The notes under the pieces: model-generated
What the model was told of the DNA's origin: nothing
Database searches by the model: none
What the model saw: the letters and a program-made list of their open reading frames with translations, nothing else
Source: Aldehydirespirator sp965221215
GTDB lineage: Bacteria > Actinomycetota > Acidimicrobiia > Acidimicrobiales > Aldehydirespiratoraceae
DNA length: 64,000 nt
Direction: 5' to 3'
Assembly (NCBI GenBank): GCA_965221215.1
Contig: OZ244872.1
Span: 3,100,001-3,164,000 of the forward strand
Translations under genes and position numbers: made by a program
Shown: positions 38,571 to 47,484 of the stretch, piece by piece
How positions within the stretch are numbered: the first letter of the stretch is position 1
How the letters are laid out: the number at the start of each line of letters is the position of its first letter

Positions 38571-41500
38571 ATGCCACAAAATAGTCGAGTTGTTGTCTTG
38601 GCGCTGATCTCGATCCTTGGACTGCTGGCTAGCAGCACAGCCTTCGCCGACCCCCCCCCCCCTCGGCGATAACTAGTCCTTCAACTGCGGGCAGCCAACC
38701 CGCCGCGACGGACGAATCACTCCCCACAACGTCGCAAGAGCCCATCCACGGGGGTTCGAGCGAAGCGGTAACGCTACAGGCCACACCCGGGACCGATGTC
38801 ACCTACACCTATGGTGACGTCCCCTACGACCATTTCGCGGCGCTTGACATCGCAGCGCTCGCTGTTGACGGAGTCTTGGCAGGAACCGACTGTCAGGCTG
38901 GCCGGTTCTGTCCAGAGATGGCGATACAGCGCTGGCAATTCGCGGTATGGATTGTGCGCGTGCTTGACGGCGAAGAACCCGCCCTGAAGCAGTCACGCTT
39001 CTCCGATATCGAAGGCAGACCATGGTGGGAGAGCCATGTGGAACGGCTAGCAGAATTAGGCGTCACTCAGGGCTGCAGCTCGCAGCCAGCCCGCTTCTGC
39101 CCCACCGACACAGTATCGCGCGCCCAGATGGCCGCGTTCATCGACAGAGCATTCAAGCTCGCCGACGGCGGCCCGGCAGGCTTCGTCGACACCGCTGGTG
39201 TGTTCAGCGCGGATGCGATAGACCGGCTGTACCACGCCGGGGTGAGCCGAGGCTGTGCAGCGTCGCCGCTTCGCTTCTGCCCCGAACGAAGCCTGACCCG
39301 GGCCCAGATGGCAGCCCTGCTGCGCCGCGCCCGGCCCGTCTCGACCGATGCCCAAGTGCGAGATGCCGCTCCCCACGTTGGGTTCAGCCAGGAGCCGCCC
39401 TCAACCACAAGCGCCGACCTCGCCGTTTACTTGTGTGGTCCTCCCGATTCCTTTACAGCGGCCGAGTTGCGCGATGAGGTCGACAAACTCTCCGCTGAGA
39501 TCACTACCTTCTACCGCCGCGAATCCAACGGTCAGTCACGCATTACCTTTTCTGAAGGGGGAATAGTCTCCCCAGATGAAGCCAGCGACGCGTCATCTTG
39601 GAGTAGGGAGTTCATCGACGATTGGATTGATGATAGTGCTGATGGCCATAAGGGACGTGGCCCCTGCTACGATGAGGTCGCAGCAATAGGAGGATCAAGT
39701 CCATTCGCGATCTTGGCTGATGTCGGAAGCAAGATGACTCACGGGTACGGCATTCCGATGGATCAGGCGGCTCGCGAGCAGTTAGAGCTTCCTGATCTCA
39801 CGGGTCACATTACTGTGTTGACAAGATCTGCCTATGACGCGGCAGGACGAGATGCCTCGACGACGTATGGGTGGCTCGTGGCCCACGAGATCGGCCACCT
39901 ACTGAGCCTATGCCACACCTTTGCAGGTGATAACCCCGGTCAAGGGGATGACTTCTGCGAGAGTGCCCAAGGAACTGACCCGAGAGTCTGGGACAACTGC
40001 ACTCCCGCCAACAGGTGCAACGGCGATAGCGATCAGTGGCATCTCGCTGCATCCATTATGTCGTACTTAAGTCGTGGCGCGTATCCCGATCTGTCCGACA
40101 GTTACGTCGCCTGCAGTCAGAAACTATGGCTCGGCTGGATCGACGACTGCAGCGAACCCGACGCGCCCAAACCTCCCGACGCGCCCAACAGGCCCGGGCT
40201 CATTGTGGGTGATGGCCAGATCACAGTCGAGTGGGTTCCGCCCAATGACAACGGCTCATCCATCACCCAGTTTGAGATAGCCCAGCGCCGCAGCGGGTTC
40301 GGGATCCACCAATGGAGCGAGACCTATGCTTCGGGTAGCGCTACCCGTGCCACCATCACGGGTCTCGACAACAACACCCAATACGAAATCCGTATCCGGG
40401 CCCACAACGCAGCCGGTCTAGGCGACTGGTCCCCACTGGCTAAGGTAGTCACCTTGCAACCTCCCGACGCGCCCAACAGGCCCGGGCTCATTGTGGGTGA
40501 TGGCCAGATCACAGTCGAGTGGGTTCCGCCCAATGACAACGGCTCATCCATCACCCAGTTTGAGATAGCCCAGCGCCGCAGCGGGTTCGGGATCCACCAA
40601 TGGAGCGAGACCTATGCTTCGGGTAGCGCTACCCGTGCCACCATCACGGGTCTCGACAACAACACCCAATACGAAATCCGTATCCGGGCCCACAACGCAG
40701 CCGGTCCAGGCGACTGGTCCCCACTGGCTATTATTGTTATACCGCCCGACCGGCAGCCTCCGGATGCGCCCCACCCGCCCGTACTCGATCCGGGCGACGG
40801 CCAGATCACAGTTGAGTGGGTTCCGCCCAATGACAACGGCTCACCCATCACCGGATACAACGTTGACATACAGCCCGCTGGCGGCTCTTGGACCACCTAC
40901 GGACCATTCACCTCAACTCGGCGAACCGTCACTGGTCTGGCGAACGGCGTCGAACACGCAGTCGAAGTCCAAGCAATCAACGCCGCTGGACCGGGGGCCT
41001 GGTCCGACTCCTCTTTTGCCACACCGCGAACGACCGCCCCTCCGCCTCAGTCGAACCCGACGCTGAGTGTGAGCCGGGGCGGAACCGGAGTAGCTGGAGG
41101 CTGCACCGCGAACTCTGGTTGTCGGTGGGTTCATGGCTCGGGAACGGGCTGGACTCCGGGTGCTCAGTATTGGATCAGGTGCGGCACCTTTGTTGACACG
41201 AGCCGAAACATTCCTGTCACCTACAGCGCCCGGTTCGTGGACAGCAACGGCAACATCTCATGGGGTGACCGCATCTGCCTCAGCAACTTCAGCCACAGCG
41301 TCGAGGTTTGGACCAACGCCGACGGCACTCGCACAGCCAACGTTGCCGCTCCGAACAACCCGCCTCCGCCTCCGCCTCAGTCGAACCCGACGTTGAGTGT
41401 GAGCCGGGGCGGAACCGGAGTAGCTGGAGGCTGCACCGCGAACTCTGGTTGTCGGTGGGTTCATGGCTCGGGAACGGGCTGGACTCCGGGTGCTCAGTAT

Positions 41501-41686
41501 TGGATCAGGTGCGGCACCTTTGTTGACACGAGCCGAAACATTCCTGTCACCTACAGCGCCCGGTTCGTGGACAGCAACGGCAACATCTCATGGGGTGACC
41601 GCATTTGCCTCAGCAACTTCAGCCACAGCGTCGAGGTTTGGACCAACGCCGACGGCACTCGCACAGCCAACGTCGCCGCCCCCTAA
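38571..41686 (+). CDS. Secreted SLH-like / M43-like metalloprotease / FN3 protein, frame interrupted at a poly-C tract (probable phase-variable gene)
   Basis: ATG 38571 encodes a signal peptide (RVVVLALISILGLLASSTAFA, cleavage after AFA). It runs into 12 C and stops at TAA 38670-38672. With one more C, or two fewer, the frame joins the long downstream frame and gives about 1038 residues. Three SLH-like repeats (about residues 78-256) carry GVTQGC, RFCP and RAQMA motifs. A zinc metallopeptidase domain follows: HEIGHLLSLCH (39884-39916), HTFAG and the Met-turn SIMSY, resembling M43 pappalysin-like enzymes. Three FN3 domains come next (the first two nearly identical), then two nearly identical Cys-containing C-terminal repeats. 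The product is probably exported and cell-wall attached. Base composition is visibly less GC-rich than in its neighbours. It is flanked by the duplicated retropepsin/ridA segment. Confidence 0.8.
38651..38662 (+). repeat. Poly-C tract, 12 bases, breaking the reading frame of the secreted protein
   Basis: A run of 12 C directly after the codons for the signal peptidase site AFA-D. The tract length sets the frame: 12 gives early termination, 13 or 10 gives full-length protein. This is the layout of slipped-strand ON/OFF switches. Confidence 0.9.
40172..40730 (+). repeat. Tandem FN3-encoding repeat, period 288 bp
   Basis: Two units, 40172-40442 and 40460-40730, appear to differ only at CTAGG versus CCAGG near the end. 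Each encodes one fibronectin type III domain (core QITVEWVPPNDNGSSIT). Near identity points to recent duplication or ongoing gene conversion. A third, diverged FN3 unit follows to about 41030. Confidence 0.9.
41041..41680 (+). repeat. Tandem C-terminal domain repeat, period 330 bp
   Basis: Two nearly identical units, about 41041-41350 and 41371-41680, each encoding about 100 residues with GGCTANSGCRWVHGSG, YWIRCGTFVD and WGDRICLSNF, so four conserved cysteines per unit. They are joined by a proline linker. I do not recognise the domain; it looks like a beta-sandwich cell-surface module. Confidence 0.88.
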
Positions 41687-41805
41687 TCGGCCTGCGAACA
41701 ACCGGCCTCGCCGTCGTGCTGACACCGAAGCTCAACCGACGCAGAAAGCGAGATCGGTCACGGCGTCTCCGGTGGCCAAGCGGGCCGCGGCAAGAACGCC
41801 AGAGT

Positions 41806-41829
41806 CAATGTGATGCTCGCGTCACATTG
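41806..41829. terminator. Inverted repeat between convergent genes
   Basis: CAATGTGA-N8-TCACATTG, a perfect 8-bp dyad extended by GC/GC inside, in the 174-bp gap between the secreted-protein stop and the retropepsin copy 2 stop. Most likely a bidirectional terminator. Nothing else is seen in this gap. Confidence 0.5.
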
Positions 41830-41860
41830 TTGTCGGTGAGATGCAAGCACCACACTGTGA

Positions 41861-42214
41861 CTAGGCGGTTATGTGGAGTTGGGTTAGGCGGCCGTTTACG
41901 GGATCTACCGCGAACCTGAGGCCTTCTAGCGTGTAGGCACCGAGGAGAGTGATGTCGTCGTCCACGCCGAAGACGACCAGGGTGGACTCCGTTCTGCCCT
42001 GCACGGTGGCGATGGCACGTCCCAGCCCGCATTCAACGATGCGGCCGTCGGCTACCGAGATCCTCTCCGTATCGAATGGCTTCACCCCGAGTTCGGTCAG
42101 CCTGGCCGCCGGCACAACGGTGAAGGCTGCACCCGTGTTGACCAGTGCCTCGGTCTCCATCGAGCGCTTGCCGTCAGGGCTGTCGAGCCGCAGATTGCAT
42201 TTCAATATTCCCAT
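41861..42214 (-). CDS. Retropepsin-like protein, copy 2, with catalytic Asp replaced by Asn
   Basis: 117 residues from ATG 42214, again preceded by GAAGGAGG. The same fold as copy 1 with 31 differences by count. The catalytic aspartate position reads N26 (V-N-TGAAFTVV, codon AAC at 42137-42139) where copy 1 has D26. Retropepsins need this Asp from each subunit, so copy 2 homodimers should be inactive. It might dampen copy 1 by forming mixed dimers, or act only as a binder (inference). The frame, length and ribosome-binding site are intact, which argues against simple decay. Confidence 0.85.
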   Translation of the reverse strand: MGILKCNLRLDSPDGKRSMETEALVNTGAAFTVVPAARLTELGVKPFDTERISVADGRIVECGLGRAIATVQGRTESTLVVFGVDDDITLLGAYTLEGLRFAVDPVNGRLTQLHITA

Positions 42215-42315
42215 TTCGAGAACCTCCTTCAAATGTGGTGTCCTCCGACATGGCATAATGCTGCACAACAAGGTCGAAAGCAAGCTCAATTTTGGGCAGA
42301 CAGCCGGGCCGCGGA

Positions 42316-42702
42316 TCAGTTTGCGGCTATCACCGCGATCTCGACCCGCCACGCGGGCTGGGCCAGCTCGGGAACTACCACCAGCGTCGAGGCGGCCAGA
42401 TGGCCGTCGAGGAAGCGGTCGCGCTCGGCCATCACCGCGGCGAGAGGCTGTCCGGGCACCACGTAGGTGGTGACCGAGACGATGTCGGTCGGGCGCATCT
42501 GGGCTTCGGTGAGCATGGCCGAGATGTTCTGCCAGACGGTTCGAGCCTGCTCGCCGATGTCATCGGACACCGATCCGTCGGGGCGGGTGGGCACGACGCC
42601 CGAGGTGTGCAGCCACCGCTGCGGGCCGAAGGTGGCCACGGCGTGGGCATAGCGGGCCGCGGGCGGGGCGATCCCCTGCGGGTCGACGGCCTGCGATCCC
42701 AT
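42316..42702 (-). CDS. RidA-family (YjgF/YER057c/UK114) protein
   Basis: 128 residues from ATG 42702. RidA proteins hydrolyse reactive enamine/imine intermediates. The sequence has the fold markers TSGVVPTRPDGSVSDDIGEQARTVWQNISAML (core DDIGEQARTVWQNI), IVSVTTYVV and the final PELAQPAWRVEIAVIA. In canonical RidA an arginine near PxR(S/T)x(V)xV binds the substrate carboxylate; here the segment is PAWRVEIAV, keeping the Arg. It diverges from the LLM oxidoreductase gene. A truncated copy of its 3' end lies at 38295-38418. Confidence 0.88.
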   Translation of the reverse strand: MGSQAVDPQGIAPPAARYAHAVATFGPQRWLHTSGVVPTRPDGSVSDDIGEQARTVWQNISAMLTEAQMRPTDIVSVTTYVVPGQPLAAVMAERDRFLDGHLAASTLVVVPELAQPAWRVEIAVIAAN

Positions 42703-42798
42703 GGGCGTTGATAGTAGGTGACGAACGGGGGAGTGGATAGTGGACTGCGGTCCGCCCGCTCGGTCGCGGGGCGGGGAGGTGTGGAACAATCTGCGGCC

Positions 42799-43824
42799 GT
42801 GACCCAGCGCATGGCCCTCTACTTCCAGGACAAGCACCCCATCGGCTACGAGATCGAGATGGCCCGCTACGCCGAGGAGCGCGGCATCGACGAGATCTGG
42901 CAGGCCGACACCCGGCTGGCCCGCGACTGCGTGGTGATGATGAGCGCCCTGCTGGCGTCCACCAAGCGGCTGCGGGTGGCCAGCGGCGTGCTGCCCGTCT
43001 ACACCCGCAACCCGGCGGTGATCGCGGCCTCCTGGAGCACCATGCACGAGCTGGCCGGACCCGCCCCCGACGGCGGCAGCCGGGTGATGCTGGGGCTCGG
43101 CGCCTGGTGGGAGCCCATCGCCAGCCGGGTCGGGGCGGCCCGCCGCAAGCCGCTCACCGCCATGCGCGAGTACGTCGAGGCCATCCGGGCTCTGTTCACC
43201 ATGGAGGAGGTCAGCTACTCCGGCGAGTTCGTAAACCTCGACCGGGTCCGCCTCGATGTGGCCTACGGCGACGCCTCCCCCCGCGACATCCCGATCTACA
43301 TCGGGGCCACCGGCCCCAAGATGCTGGAACTGACCGGCGAGATCGCCGACGGGGCGATGCTCAACTACGTGGTGCCCACCGACTACATCCGCGACGCGGT
43401 GGCCAGGGTGGGCGCCGGTGCGGCCCGCTCCGGCCGCACCATCGAAGACATCGACCGCCCCGAGCTGCTGATCTGCTGCCTGTCCGACGACGACCCCGAC
43501 GAGGCGCTGACCGTCGGCAAGACGCTGGTCGCCTACTACCTGGGCACCGAGCCTCACATCATGGCCGCCTCCGGCGCCGACCCCGGGCTGATCGAGCGGG
43601 TGCAGGAAGTGGTCGGCTGGCCCGCGGTCGAGGACGACTACCTGAAGGCGGCCCCGCTGATCAGCGACGATCTAGTGCGCCGGGTGATGGCCGCGGGCAC
43701 CTCAACGCAGTGCCGCGACAAGGTGGCCGAGTACATCGACGCCGGCGTCACCTGCCCGGTGCTGTATCCCCTGATGGACGACATGAAGCCGGTGATCGAC
43801 ACCTTCGCCGGCTGGTCCCCCTGA
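42799..43824 (+). CDS. LLM-class (luciferase-like) flavin- or F420-dependent oxidoreductase
   Basis: 341 residues from GTG 42799. Other in-frame starts are GTG 42781, next to GGAGG, and ATG 42811. The TIM-barrel luciferase family is shown by the opening FQDKHPIGYEIEMARYAEERGIDEIWQADT (core EMARYAEERGIDEIW), ASGVLPVYTRNPAVIAASW, MLGLGAWW and PIYIGATGPKMLELTGEIADG. This subgroup often uses F420 in actinobacteria, similar to methylene-H4MPT reductase. The substrate is unknown. It is divergent from ridA. Confidence 0.87.
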   Translation: MTQRMALYFQDKHPIGYEIEMARYAEERGIDEIWQADTRLARDCVVMMSALLASTKRLRVASGVLPVYTRNPAVIAASWSTMHELAGPAPDGGSRVMLGLGAWWEPIASRVGAARRKPLTAMREYVEAIRALFTMEEVSYSGEFVNLDRVRLDVAYGDASPRDIPIYIGATGPKMLELTGEIADGAMLNYVVPTDYIRDAVARVGAGAARSGRTIEDIDRPELLICCLSDDDPDEALTVGKTLVAYYLGTEPHIMAASGADPGLIERVQEVVGWPAVEDDYLKAAPLISDDLVRRVMAAGTSTQCRDKVAEYIDAGVTCPVLYPLMDDMKPVIDTFAGWSP

Positions 43825-43841
43825 CCCAGCCCACGTTCTCG

Positions 43842-44366
43842 CTACCGGGCTGGCTCGCTTGCCAGGGCCTTGATCTCAGTGGCGGCGCGGTCTATGAAGG
43901 CCGACATCTCGGCTGGGGTCCGCCGGTCCAGGTTGTAGAGCGCCACCCACTGCAGTTTCGTGCCGGGGGCGCACAGCCGGGTCACGGTGCGCCCCAGCAG
44001 ATGGCGCCCCGGCTCGCCCTGCAGCCAGTTCACCCGGCTCGACGAGCCGTGGGTGGTCACCGCCACCAAGTGTTTCACGGCGCGCAGCGGCGAGGTCGCC
44101 GGGTCGGCCGCCCCGTCGATCCAGGCGGCCAGCTCCCGCTGGACCCACCCCAGCAGCGGTGCGGGCAGACCACCCCACCAGGTGGGGTAGACGAACACCA
44201 GGCCCTCGGCCCCGACAATGCTCGCCCCGTCGATCGACTCGCCCTGCGTGAGTCGCGCAACCTGAGCCCCGTGGCCCGCGGCCTGAAGCGTGTCGACCAC
44301 CCGGTCGCGCAGCGCCACGTTCAAGCAGTCCGGTTGTGGGTGGGCGTGCAGCACCACGAAGCGCAC
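43842..44366 (-). CDS. Flavodoxin-fold NAD(P)H-dependent oxidoreductase (NQO/KefF/MdaB type)
   Basis: 174 residues from GTG 44366 (VRFVVLHAHPQPDCLNVALRD at the N-terminus). The Flavodoxin_2 pattern is clear: the LHAHPxP-SLN-like phosphate loop for the flavin, then GLVFVYPTWWGGLPAPLLGWVQREL (core FVYPTWWGGLPAPL) and the THGSS segment. Such enzymes perform two-electron quinone or nitro-group reduction. It is convergent with the LLM gene and divergent from the DinB-like gene. Confidence 0.87.
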   Translation of the reverse strand: MRFVVLHAHPQPDCLNVALRDRVVDTLQAAGHGAQVARLTQGESIDGASIVGAEGLVFVYPTWWGGLPAPLLGWVQRELAAWIDGAADPATSPLRAVKHLVAVTTHGSSSRVNWLQGEPGRHLLGRTVTRLCAPGTKLQWVALYNLDRRTPAEMSAFIDRAATEIKALASEPAR

Positions 44367-44537
44367 CGCCAGAGAGTACCCACCTCCAGTCGAGCCCACC
44401 GCTCCCGCCCCTGCCGGCCTGTTGGCGGCCGGGTGGTGCTGGTTAGGGTGGCCGACTACAGCCTGCTGATCGAGTCGTGGACTCCGAGCGGCGGACGCAG
44501 CACACGGCGCAAGCGATAGGACTGGGAGCGAACTGAA

Positions 44538-45107
44538 ATGGACCTGCTGGACTGGATCATCGGCGACTTGAGGTCGCTGCGGGCCAAGCTCAACGGCGGC
44601 GTGCTGGGGCTGATACCCCCGCCGCGGCGACGGGAGCGGGCCGACGGGGGAGGGATCGCCCCGGTGTACGTGCTGTGGCATCTCGCCCGCCACCACGACG
44701 TGGCCGTCAACCGCGTGCTGAGGGGCGGCGACTCAGAGGTCGTAGACGGCTGGACCGACCGTCTCGGCATCGCCGATGACCTCTGGCGGGGCCTGGCCGA
44801 GGGCGAGGACGCCGACCTAACCGACACGCTCGATCCCGAGACGGTCGGCGCCTACGCGCTGGCCGTGCTCGACTCCACCGCGGGCTGGCTCGAGATCCAA
44901 GGGCTGCCCCAGATGGACGCCCGACCCGACACCACCGCCGCCCTTCAGGCTCTGGGCACTCCCGAGGACCGCTTCGACTGGCTGTACTCGATGTGGGACG
45001 GCAAGCCGGCGGCGTGGTTCTTGCAGTGGAGCGCCATCGGCCACGGGTTCAACCACCTGGGCGAGCTGGTGTCGATCCGCAACCGCCTGGGGCTCAGCCC
45101 GTTCTAG
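44538..45107 (+). CDS. DinB-like four-helix metalloenzyme family protein
   Basis: 189 residues from ATG 44538. The DinB/YfiT fold is suggested by the N-terminal helix MDLLDWIIGDLRSLRAKL, the metal-ligand region VLWHLARHHDVAVNRVL and the late GHGFNHLGELVSIRNRLGL. The His positions match the usual triad (one His in the second helix, two near the C-terminus). Members include mycothiol-dependent transferases and maleylpyruvate isomerases in actinobacteria; the substrate here is unknown. Confidence 0.75.
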   Translation: MDLLDWIIGDLRSLRAKLNGGVLGLIPPPRRRERADGGGIAPVYVLWHLARHHDVAVNRVLRGGDSEVVDGWTDRLGIADDLWRGLAEGEDADLTDTLDPETVGAYALAVLDSTAGWLEIQGLPQMDARPDTTAALQALGTPEDRFDWLYSMWDGKPAAWFLQWSAIGHGFNHLGELVSIRNRLGLSPF

Positions 45108-45157
45108 ACAACGGGGCGGATAGGGCGCAGCCGACGCTCGCGGCTACGGTCGGAGCC

Positions 45158-46582
45158 ATGCAGATCCGCCGGCACCTGGTTGCCGGCGCCTCGGCGTGCG
45201 CCCTGCTCGTAGCCGCGGCCTGCGCGAGCGGGCCGACCCGCACCTCGGTGCCGGCCCCGGACGACTGGACTCCCGAGACCGTGCCGGAGCCTCTGTCAGC
45301 GGTCACGCCGGTGACCTCGCCGGGCGTCGAGCTGGCTGCGCCCACCCAAGCAGACCCAGTTGGCGAGAGTCCGCCCGGCGACAGCCCGACCGCAGGGCCG
45401 CTGGGCGACGGCGGGCTGATTGCCTCGGCCGGTCCGGTCGGCTTGCGGCTGATGCGACCCAGCGGCGAGGTGGTGGGCGAGTTGGGCGCCGACCAGGTCG
45501 TCACCCAGCCCACCTGGTCGCGCGACGGCCGCCGCCTGGCCGCCACGCTCACCGATCCGGCCAGCGGCACCTCCCGGGTCGCGGTGGTCGACATTGCCAC
45601 CGGCGACATCGCTGCGGAGGCCACAGCCCGCCCGTACTTCTTCTACACCTGGAGCCATGACGGCTCCCGGCTGCTGGCGTTGGGGCCGAGCCAGACGGGC
45701 GGCACCGCCGCCTACATCCTCGACGAGACCGGTGCCCCCGCCACCGACGTGTCGCTGCAGGGCCAGAGCCTGTTCGCAGCGTGGGAGCCCGGCGGGCGGC
45801 GGCTGCTGTTGCACGCGGGACACCGGCTGATGCTCATCAATGACGTCGACTCGCCTCGCGACCACAACGACTACGGCCTGGTCGGCGTGGACTTTCAGGC
45901 TCCGGCCTGGGTGCCGGGCACCCAGGACTTCCTGTACGTGGACTCCTACGGGCAGGCCCCCGCCGACGCCGAGGCCGAAGAGCTTCTCGACCGGCGGTCC
46001 GCCACCAGCCCGCAGCTGTTGCGCCGCAGCGCCGACACCGGCGAGATCACCGATCTCGGACCCGCCGGCCGCTACACGATGATGGCGGTCCACCCGTCGG
46101 GGGACCGGGTGGCGGTGTCGTCGGCCTCGCCCGAGCCCAGCGACGGCCAGGGGTCGCAGCAGTCTGCGCAATCCGACATCCCGGACGGTTCGGTGCAGAT
46201 CATCGACCTCGCCACCGCCGAGCGCCGCACGGTGATCGACCAGATCGGCCTGTGGCTGGAATGGAGTCCCGACGGCCGCCGTCTGCTGGTGGCGGCCAGC
46301 GCCGGCGACCCGCGCGCCGGGATGTCGTGGAACGTCTGGGACGGAACCGAGTCGGTGGAGTTGACTCGCTTCGCGCCCAGCGTCGCCTTTCTCAGCAGCT
46401 ATCTGCCCTTCGCCGACCAGTACGACGAGACGCCCCGCCTGTGGTCTCCCGACGGCGACGCCATCACTTTCGGGGCCAACACCGCCGAGGGCGATGTCAC
46501 GGTGGTGGCCCGCCTCGACGCCGCCGGCGCGGTGGCCAGCCTCGGGCCGTCCGATGTGTCGTTCTGGAGTCCGGTACCGTAA
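45158..46582 (+). CDS. Lipoprotein with TolB-like beta-propeller
   Basis: 474 residues from ATG 45158. The signal sequence HLVAGASACALLVAAAC ends in a lipobox (AAAC), so the mature protein should be anchored outside the membrane. A Pro/Thr-rich linker of about 60 residues follows. The rest is a propeller built from PD40-like blades: PTWSRDGRRLAATL, YTWSHDGSRLLAL, AAWEPGGRRLLLH, LEWSPDGRRLLVA, PRLWSPDGDAITF. Such domains usually bind protein or polysaccharide. The start of the creatininase-family gene overlaps its stop (TAATG). Confidence 0.85.
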   Translation: MQIRRHLVAGASACALLVAAACASGPTRTSVPAPDDWTPETVPEPLSAVTPVTSPGVELAAPTQADPVGESPPGDSPTAGPLGDGGLIASAGPVGLRLMRPSGEVVGELGADQVVTQPTWSRDGRRLAATLTDPASGTSRVAVVDIATGDIAAEATARPYFFYTWSHDGSRLLALGPSQTGGTAAYILDETGAPATDVSLQGQSLFAAWEPGGRRLLLHAGHRLMLINDVDSPRDHNDYGLVGVDFQAPAWVPGTQDFLYVDSYGQAPADAEAEELLDRRSATSPQLLRRSADTGEITDLGPAGRYTMMAVHPSGDRVAVSSASPEPSDGQGSQQSAQSDIPDGSVQIIDLATAERRTVIDQIGLWLEWSPDGRRLLVAASAGDPRAGMSWNVWDGTESVELTRFAPSVAFLSSYLPFADQYDETPRLWSPDGDAITFGANTAEGDVTVVARLDAAGAVASLGPSDVSFWSPVP

Positions 46583-47379
46583 TGCCGATGCTCAGCTCGC
46601 ACAGTCGCCGCTTCGAGGATCTCAGTGGGCCCGAGATCGCTGAGCTGATCACCGAGTCGTCGGTCATCGTGCAGCCCGTGGGGGCGGTGGAGCAGCACGG
46701 TCCGCACCTGCCTCTGTCGGTGGACCATGTGATCGCCCACGAGTCGGCCGCCGCGCTGGTGGCCGAGCACGGCGACGCCCACGACCTGTGGCTGCTGCCC
46801 ACCCTGTCGGTGTCGAAGTCCAACGAGCACGCCTGGTCGCCGGGAACTCTGTGGCTGTCGGCGGAGACGCTGCTGGCGGTGCTGCGCGACATCGGCCGCT
46901 GCGTGGCCACCACCGCAGCCCGGCGGCTCGTGTTCCTCAACGGCCACGGCGGCAACTCGTCGCTGCTCAATGTGGCCTGCCGGGAGATCCGCCTGCAAAC
47001 CGGGCTGATGACCTTCCTGGTGCATCCGTTCGTGCCCCCCGACCAAGGCGGCAAGTCCCCTGAGGCGGAGCTGGGCATGGGAATCCACGGCGGGCACCGC
47101 GAGACATCGGTGTTCATGCACCTGCGTCCCCGTCTGGTGCACCTCGAGCGGGCCGAACGGGCCGTTCCCGCGGGCCTGGCCCAGAACCGGTATGTGCGCT
47201 TCGGGGGCATGGCCTCATTCGGCTGGCTGTCGAACGACTTCGGGCCCCACGGCCACATCGGCGACCCGACCGGCGCCACCGCCGAGGAGGGCAAGCTGCT
47301 GTTCGAGACCGCAATCACCCTGCTCGGCGAGCAGATGGCCGAGATCGCCGCCTTCGACTTCGGCCACACCCCACCCTGA
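46582..47379 (+). CDS. Creatininase-family amidohydrolase
   Basis: 265 residues from ATG 46582, overlapping the lipoprotein stop; ATG 46588 is an alternative. The metal-binding motifs of the creatininase family are complete: GAVEQHGPHLPLSVDH, FLNGHGGNSSLLN and GIHGGHRETS with its Glu. The family includes creatininase, MftE and FAPy deformylase. None of the other mycofactocin genes is nearby, so MftE is unlikely. Several cyclic amides are possible substrates. Confidence 0.87.
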   Translation: MPMLSSHSRRFEDLSGPEIAELITESSVIVQPVGAVEQHGPHLPLSVDHVIAHESAAALVAEHGDAHDLWLLPTLSVSKSNEHAWSPGTLWLSAETLLAVLRDIGRCVATTAARRLVFLNGHGGNSSLLNVACREIRLQTGLMTFLVHPFVPPDQGGKSPEAELGMGIHGGHRETSVFMHLRPRLVHLERAERAVPAGLAQNRYVRFGGMASFGWLSNDFGPHGHIGDPTGATAEEGKLLFETAITLLGEQMAEIAAFDFGHTPP

Positions 47380-47424
47380 ACCGGGCGAATAGTCCATCGA
47401 GTCCGTTCTCTACCGGGCAAGGTT

Positions 47425-47474
47425 GTGGGCCGTGTTGGTGCGAGCGGCCGTTGAGCGCCGCGAACAGTGGCGGA
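47425..47474 (+). repeat. Degenerate copy of the dispersed repeat
   Basis: GTGGGCCGTGTTGGTGCGAG and the following GCGGCCGTTGAGCGCCGCGA resemble the right two thirds of the 76-bp unit with a small internal deletion. It lies between the creatininase-family stop and the enoyl-CoA hydratase stop. Confidence 0.45.
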
Positions 47475-47484
47475 AGATCAGGGC

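Noticed and set aside
38876..41686. Secreted-protease gene starting at TTG 38876
   Set aside because: This start lies inside the first SLH-like repeat and would remove the signal peptide. The coding signal continues upstream to the C-tract and joins a perfect signal peptide with a one-base shift.
41806..41829. CRP/FNR-type operator (TGTGA...TCACA)
   Set aside because: The spacer is 8 bp where the CRP consensus has 6, and the dyad lies between two convergent stop codons, so a terminator is more likely.
46582..47379. MftE of a mycofactocin system
   Set aside because: The creatininase-family motifs fit, but no mftA-F partner genes lie nearby.
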